From positions 1 to 19,148 of the forward strand of contig SEDG01000049.1 in NCBI GenBank assembly GCA_004295885.1: 19,148 nucleotides of DNA, given 5' to 3'. The position numbers were made by a program, and so were the translations under genes. The DNA comes from Pedobacter sp. Its GTDB lineage: Bacteria; Bacteroidota; Bacteroidia; Sphingobacteriales; Sphingobacteriaceae. Positions 14,550 through 19,148 of this stretch are shown here, one piece after another (the stretch's first letter is position 1; each line of letters starts with the position of its first letter). Under the pieces are notes generated by a model that worked only from the letters and a program-made list of their open reading frames with translations, was not told the origin of the DNA and did not search any database.

Positions 14550-15431
14550 ATGAGAATAGCAATTTACGGTAGGGATTTTAACGATAGTGTTTTACCTTTT
14601 GTACAAGAAGTTTTTGATGCCTTAGCTGTTCATCAAACTGAAATTTCAGTTTACCTCAAATTTTACAATTTTATAAAAAATAAAGTTGTTCTTCCAGAAA
14701 ATATCGTCACATTTTCAAGCCATAAAGAGCTAATTAACCAAACCGAAATCTTGTTAAGCTTGGGTGGTGATGGCACGTTACTGGATACGCTGTCGCTCGT
14801 AAGAGACTCTCAAATCCCCGTTATTGGCATAAATTTTGGCCGTCTAGGTTTCTTGGCCAGCATCAATAAAAACGAAATCAAAAATGCAATAACTGCATTG
14901 GTAAAAGGTGAATATTCATTAGATAAAAGAAGTATTTTAAATCTTGAGTCTCAAAATGATTTGTTTACTGATGAGAATTTTGCGCTAAATGATATAACAA
15001 TTCACCGTAGAGATAATTCTGCGATGATGATTATTCATGCCTATATGAATGGGGAGTTTGTAAACTCTTACTGGGCAGACGGATTAATCATCGCCACGCC
15101 AACAGGTTCTACAGCCTATTCGTTAAGTTGCGGGGGACCAATCATTTTACCAAGTGCACAAAATTTTGTAATTACTCCTATTGCGCCACATAATTTAAAT
15201 GTAAGACCCATCATTGTTCCAGATAGCGTGGAGTTGACTTTCGAAATTGAAGCGAGAAGCACTAAATTCTTGCTTTCATGCGACTCAAGAACCGAAACTG
15301 TTGATAGATCCGTTAAAATAACGATCAACAAAGCTAAATTTAACGTAAATCTGGTTAGATTAAACAATGAAAGTTATTTAACTACGTTAAGAAATAAATT
15401 ACTTTGGGGTATAGATACTCGTAATTATTAA
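14550..15431 (+). CDS. nadK: NAD kinase
   Basis: NAD kinase phosphorylates NAD+ to NADP+, the only de novo source of NADP in the cell. The 293-residue protein shows the catalytic LSLGGDGTLLDTL (GGDGT at 72-76), GINFGRLGFLA (93-103), the paired Asn-Asp at 147-148 (usually Asn-Glu), and ADGLIIATPTGSTAYSLSCG (176-195), all family hallmarks. The length is usual. It starts 7 nt after the CBS gene and its stop is one base from the porG ATG, so it sits within a tightly packed transcript that links cofactor supply to envelope genes. Confidence 0.97.
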   Translation: MRIAIYGRDFNDSVLPFVQEVFDALAVHQTEISVYLKFYNFIKNKVVLPENIVTFSSHKELINQTEILLSLGGDGTLLDTLSLVRDSQIPVIGINFGRLGFLASINKNEIKNAITALVKGEYSLDKRSILNLESQNDLFTDENFALNDITIHRRDNSAMMIIHAYMNGEFVNSYWADGLIIATPTGSTAYSLSCGGPIILPSAQNFVITPIAPHNLNVRPIIVPDSVELTFEIEARSTKFLLSCDSRTETVDRSVKITINKAKFNVNLVRLNNESYLTTLRNKLLWGIDTRNY

Positions 15432-15432
15432 G

Positions 15433-16248
15433 ATGGGGAAAACAAAAATCACCTTCCTATTTCTTTTTTCTTTATTCTCTGGTTATACTGTCTTGGCTCA
15501 ACAAGTTGAGGTTGGGATTAATGCTGGAGGAGCTTCGTATCTAGGCGATTTAAATCAATATAATCCGATTAAGATTAGTGGAATATCTGCTGGTGCGTTT
15601 GCTAAGTTAAACTTTGATCCGCATTTTGGGCTAGGCTTGCACTATAATTATGGTAAAGTAAAGGCAACAGATTCGCATGCTAACAATGCGCAGTTCAGAG
15701 ATAGAAACCTTAGCTTTTATACACCTTTAAATGAGGTTAGCTTACTGCTAGACTTTAATTTATTTGATTTATATTCTTACGGACCAAAAAGAAGATTTAC
15801 GCCTTACATATTCGCGGGTATTGGTGCTGTGATATTTCAACCGAAAACAGAATACAAGGATGAGGAATATTTATTAAGACTTTATAATACAGAAGGACAA
15901 AGTGAATCATACAAGAGTTACACCATTACAATTCCTTATGGTGTGGGTGCTAGATATAAAATTAAAAACAATTGGACAATCTTTTCTCAAATAGGTTATC
16001 GATCGCCATTAACAGATTATATAGATGATGTTAGTGGTGTTTATCCAAAGGTAAATGCTTGGACAGGTACAAGTTCGGCCAATCCATCAATAAGTAAGGC
16101 CTTGTCTGACAGGTCTGGAGAGCAAACAGGCGTGTATTTGGGTGATCCAGGAACACAAAGAGGAGATTTTAGAAAAAGAGATAATTACATGTTTGTAGGT
16201 ATTGGTATATCTTATACCTTTGTGAGCCAAAAATGTTTTACTTTTTAG
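15433..16248 (+). CDS. porG: PorG-like outer-membrane beta-barrel (DUF6089), type IX secretion
   Basis: This exported beta-barrel of 271 residues has a signal peptide (KITFLFLFSLFSGYTVLAQ, about 4-22) and then VEVGINAGGASYLGDLNQY, a signature I associate with the DUF6089/PorG family. PorG is an outer-membrane part of the type IX secretion machinery. Further supports are RFTPYIFAGIGAVIFQPK, the strand YGVGARYKIKNNWTIFSQIG, and the C-terminal GIGISYTFVSQKC. The order porG-uppS-bamA matches what I remember from Porphyromonas gingivalis (PG0189-PG0191). A cysteine near the very end is unusual for a barrel terminus. Barrel assignment is strong; the PorG role is inferred from family and gene order. 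Confidence 0.8.
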   Translation: MGKTKITFLFLFSLFSGYTVLAQQVEVGINAGGASYLGDLNQYNPIKISGISAGAFAKLNFDPHFGLGLHYNYGKVKATDSHANNAQFRDRNLSFYTPLNEVSLLLDFNLFDLYSYGPKRRFTPYIFAGIGAVIFQPKTEYKDEEYLLRLYNTEGQSESYKSYTITIPYGVGARYKIKNNWTIFSQIGYRSPLTDYIDDVSGVYPKVNAWTGTSSANPSISKALSDRSGEQTGVYLGDPGTQRGDFRKRDNYMFVGIGISYTFVSQKCFTF

Positions 16249-16266
16249 GGCAACGAACACTTACAA

Positions 16267-17007
16267 ATGAGTTTTAAAGAGCAAATAGATATCAATAAAT
16301 TACCAGAGCATATCGCTATCATCATGGATGGTAACGGGCGATGGGCAAAAAATCAAGGTAAGTTTAGGATGTTTGGTCACGAAAGTGGCGTATTGTCTGT
16401 AAAAGACATAGTTGAAGGTTGCGTAGACATAGGTGTTAAATACCTAACTGTTTATGCCTTTTCTACCGAAAATTGGAACAGACCAATAGAAGAAGTTAAT
16501 GCTTTAATGGAGCTTTTAATTTCTACCATTAACGAACAAGCAGAAACTCTAAATAAAAATAATGTAAGGTTAAATGCCATAGGCGATATTAAATCCTTAC
16601 CTCAAAAGTGTATTGATGATTTAGCTAATGTGATGGAAGTTACAGGCAAAAACGATAGATGTACTTTAACCTTGGCATTAAGCTATAGTGCCAAATGGGA
16701 AATTTTAGAAGCTGCAAAAAAATTGGCTCAACAAGTAAAAGAAGAAAACATTAGTGTTGATCAAATTAACGAAGAAATCTTTGCAGCCCAACTAACTACA
16801 AAAAACATTCCTGATCCTGAGTTAATGATACGCACCAGTGGAGAGCACAGGGTGAGTAATTTCTTGCTTTGGCAGATGGCCTATACCGAATTATATTTCA
16901 CCGAAACCTTATGGCCAGACTTTAGAAGAGAAGATCTTTTTGAGGCCATTGTAGATTACCAAAAACGCGAACGTCGCTTCGGAAAAATTAGTGAACAACT
17001 TAACTAA
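16267..17007 (+). CDS. uppS: Isoprenyl (undecaprenyl diphosphate) synthase
   Basis: This cis-prenyltransferase condenses isopentenyl diphosphate units on farnesyl diphosphate to make undecaprenyl diphosphate, the lipid carrier for peptidoglycan and surface glycans. The 246-residue protein has the catalytic IMDGNGRWA (Asp21), YAFSTENWNRP (63-73), and the C-terminal RTSGEHRVSNFLLWQ (189-203), all conserved. The length is usual. It starts 18 nt after porG and lies 63 nt before bamA, so envelope lipid, secretion and barrel assembly genes are together. Confidence 0.97.
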   Translation: MSFKEQIDINKLPEHIAIIMDGNGRWAKNQGKFRMFGHESGVLSVKDIVEGCVDIGVKYLTVYAFSTENWNRPIEEVNALMELLISTINEQAETLNKNNVRLNAIGDIKSLPQKCIDDLANVMEVTGKNDRCTLTLALSYSAKWEILEAAKKLAQQVKEENISVDQINEEIFAAQLTTKNIPDPELMIRTSGEHRVSNFLLWQMAYTELYFTETLWPDFRREDLFEAIVDYQKRERRFGKISEQLN

Positions 17008-17070
17008 TTTTACTTTTAACACTTTTTAACATGTGTTTAAATTAACTTAGCAACGTTTTTTAGATTGTAA

Positions 17071-19148
17071 ATGAAAAGAATATACCAACTCATATTTTTG
17101 CTTTTGATTGGCTCGCCAGCAATTGCTCAGATCCGTAACCAGCCAGCACAAGCAACGCCAACTTTAAAAGTAAAAGGCCTAAACATAGATTACTTTAGTC
17201 CTAAAGAATATGTGATTGGCGGTACAACTTTAACTGGTGCACAATACCTAGATAAAGAAGTTATCATCAAGATATCTAAATTAATTCCAGGAGAAAGAGT
17301 AATCCTTCCAGGAGAGGTTACTTCAAATGCGATTAAAAACCTTTGGGCACAAGGTCTATTTGATGATGTTCAATTATTCGTAACCAAAATAAACTTAGAT
17401 ACTGTTTATTTTGATATCGAAGTTGTAGAACGACCACGCCTAAGTTCTTTTGAATTTATAGGTATCAGCAAATCTCAAAAAACAGACATAGGTGAGAAAT
17501 TGGCAGATAAGGCTGGTAAAACAATCATAAACGATAACCTTTACAATACCACAAGATCTATTATCAATAAATACTTGTTGGATAAAGGTTATTTCTACAC
17601 CACAATTGATTTTAAATCTAAACCAGATCCAAATCAAGAAAATAGTGTGGTTTTACAGGTTATCATAGACAAAGGCAAACGTGTAAAGGTTCACGAAATT
17701 AAATTTGCAGGTAACAAAGATTTTAGGTCTGCGAAGCTAAGAAAGTACCTTAAGAAAACTAAACAACAAGCTTTCTATAAAGTATTTGGTAGCGGTAAGT
17801 TCAACAAAGAAAAGTACGAAGAAGACAAGTTGAAGCTTATTGCAAAAATGCAAGAGAAAGGGTATAGAGATGCAACTATTTTAAAAGACAGCATCTATAA
17901 ATACAATAACAAGTCGGTTGGTATTAAATTAGATATCTATGAAGGTCCTAAATATTATTTTGGGGATATTACGTGGATCGGTAATGCAAAATATACTACC
18001 GAATACTTAGAAAAAGTTTTCGGAATTGAGAAAGGAGAGATATTTAGCGAAGAAAAATTAGAGAAAAAATTGCGTGGCAGTGCCAATGGCGATGATGTTT
18101 CTAGTGTTTACTTAAATGATGGATATTTAACGTTTAATATAGATCCTGTACAAACTAAAATACACAAGGATACCGTAGACCTTGAAATGCGTATCTATGA
18201 AGGTCCGCAGTATACCAATAACAAAATCTCCGTTCAAGGAAATACGATTACTAATGATAGGGTTGTTTTAAGAGAGATTCGCACAAAACCAGGAGAGAAA
18301 TTTTCTAAGGCAGCATTAGTACGTACCGTTCGTGAAATTGGTGCATTAGGTAATTTCGATGAGTCTAAGACTAATCCAGTGCCTAAGCCAAATGCTGATG
18401 GAACTGTAGATATTGTTTATCACGTAGAAGAGAAACCTTCAGATCAGATTGAACTTTCTGGTGGTTTTGGCGGTGGCCGTGTAATTGGAACTTTAGGTTT
18501 AACTTTTAATAACTTCTCTTTAAGAAATATTTTCAATGGAGAGGCTTATAAACCACTTCCAAAAGGTGATGGTCAGAAATTGAGCTTGCGTGGACAAACA
18601 AACGGTAAGTATTACCAATCATATAGTTTCTCATTCTCTGAGCCATGGTTTGGTGGTAAAAAACCAGTTAGTTTCGGATTAAGTGCATTTACTTCACTAC
18701 AATCTAACGGTTTAAAAGAAGGTGAAACTCAGTTCCAGAAAATACGCTTAAATGGTGTTTCGGTTAGCTTAGGTAGAAAATTGAAATGGCCGGATAACTG
18801 GTTCTCTTTGGTACACTCGGTTAACTTAAATCAGTATATTTTAAATAACTACCCTGGATATTTATTTAGTACAGGAACGTCATATAACTTAAACTTAACG
18901 CAAGAAATTGCTCGTGATTCGAGAGATGGTAGCCAGATTTTCCCTACAGGTGGTTCTTATATCAAATTTACTATCCAAGCAACGCCTCCATATTCGTTGT
19001 TAAACGATATCAATTATAAAACAGCTTCTGACAAACAACGTTACAAATTTACAGAATATCATAAATGGAAATTTGAGGCTCAGTTTTTTGAAACTGTTGT
19101 TGGCAAGCTGGTGTTTAAAGGTCAGGCTCAATTTGGTTTCTTAGGTCA
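17071..19148 (+). CDS. bamA: Outer-membrane protein assembly factor BamA (3' end beyond window)
   Basis: BamA is the Omp85-type insertase that folds beta-barrel proteins into the outer membrane. The open frame begins at ATG 17071 and is still open at the window end, giving about 692 residues of an expected 800-900. A signal peptide of about 19 residues (KRIYQLIFLLLIGSPAIA, then Q) is followed by repeated POTRA domains, including FEFIGISK, VHEIKFAGNKDFRSAKLRK, YFGDITWIGNAKY and ISVQGNTITNDRVVLREIR. The barrel begins near SDQIELSGGFGGGRVIGTLGLTF and is well under way at the end. It comes 63 nt after uppS, and the Bacteroidota-style linker with TPTLKVKG precedes the first POTRA. Confidence 0.96.
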   Translation, partial: MKRIYQLIFLLLIGSPAIAQIRNQPAQATPTLKVKGLNIDYFSPKEYVIGGTTLTGAQYLDKEVIIKISKLIPGERVILPGEVTSNAIKNLWAQGLFDDVQLFVTKINLDTVYFDIEVVERPRLSSFEFIGISKSQKTDIGEKLADKAGKTIINDNLYNTTRSIINKYLLDKGYFYTTIDFKSKPDPNQENSVVLQVIIDKGKRVKVHEIKFAGNKDFRSAKLRKYLKKTKQQAFYKVFGSGKFNKEKYEEDKLKLIAKMQEKGYRDATILKDSIYKYNNKSVGIKLDIYEGPKYYFGDITWIGNAKYTTEYLEKVFGIEKGEIFSEEKLEKKLRGSANGDDVSSVYLNDGYLTFNIDPVQTKIHKDTVDLEMRIYEGPQYTNNKISVQGNTITNDRVVLREIRTKPGEKFSKAALVRTVREIGALGNFDESKTNPVPKPNADGTVDIVYHVEEKPSDQIELSGGFGGGRVIGTLGLTFNNFSLRNIFNGEAYKPLPKGDGQKLSLRGQTNGKYYQSYSFSFSEPWFGGKKPVSFGLSAFTSLQSNGLKEGETQFQKIRLNGVSVSLGRKLKWPDNWFSLVHSVNLNQYILNNYPGYLFSTGTSYNLNLTQEIARDSRDGSQIFPTGGSYIKFTIQATPPYSLLNDINYKTASDKQRYKFTEYHKWKFEAQFFETVVGKLVFKGQAQFGFLG

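Overview
The window is AT-rich chromosomal DNA from a Bacteroidota bacterium, most likely family Sphingobacteriaceae (Pedobacter-like). The evidence is the pair of type IX secretion genes (porT, porG), several upstream boxes of the Bacteroidota TAnnTTTG type, and the conserved order nadK-porG-uppS-bamA. The family-level call is inference from how the proteins look, not from a search.

Layout. 1-495 is the 3' end of a Kup potassium transporter on the + strand. 669-6043 is a minus-strand accessory block. In transcription order it holds an APC amino acid permease, a small Fic protein, a secreted alpha/beta-hydrolase esterase, a TPR domain fused to a rifamycin ADP-ribosyltransferase (Arr), and a membrane acyltransferase. 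6044-6631 has no convincing gene; it carries a probable promoter for the permease, an 11-bp tandem repeat with a perfect 16-bp hairpin, and a strong terminator. 6632-8279 is an M3 oligoendopeptidase gene broken by a frame change with apparent loss of about 20-25 codons. 8345-9208 is a UbiA-type prenyltransferase and 9311-9955 the GTPase YihA/EngB, both on the minus strand.

From 10184 to the end everything is on the + strand: ubiE/menG overlapping porT, an SDR dehydrogenase, a YqeY-domain protein, then a tight run of alpha/beta hydrolase, CBS protein, NAD kinase, PorG, UppS and BamA (cut off by the window end).

How the genes fit together. The prenyltransferase and UbiE point to menaquinone synthesis. 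UppS makes the undecaprenyl carrier for the cell envelope, BamA inserts outer-membrane barrels, and PorT and PorG are outer-membrane-associated parts of the type IX secretion system; their genes sit inside housekeeping operons. The minus-strand block looks accessory: Arr predicts rifamycin inactivation, and the Fic protein carries both the AMPylation motif and a C-terminal self-inhibition motif.

I found no wholly new system that I can defend. The best second-look items are the TPR-Arr fusion, the class III Fic beside it, the broken peptidase, promoter boxes only 4-6 nt from start codons, and three families of intergenic repeats with inverted ends. No tRNA, rRNA, CRISPR array or intact insertion sequence was seen.
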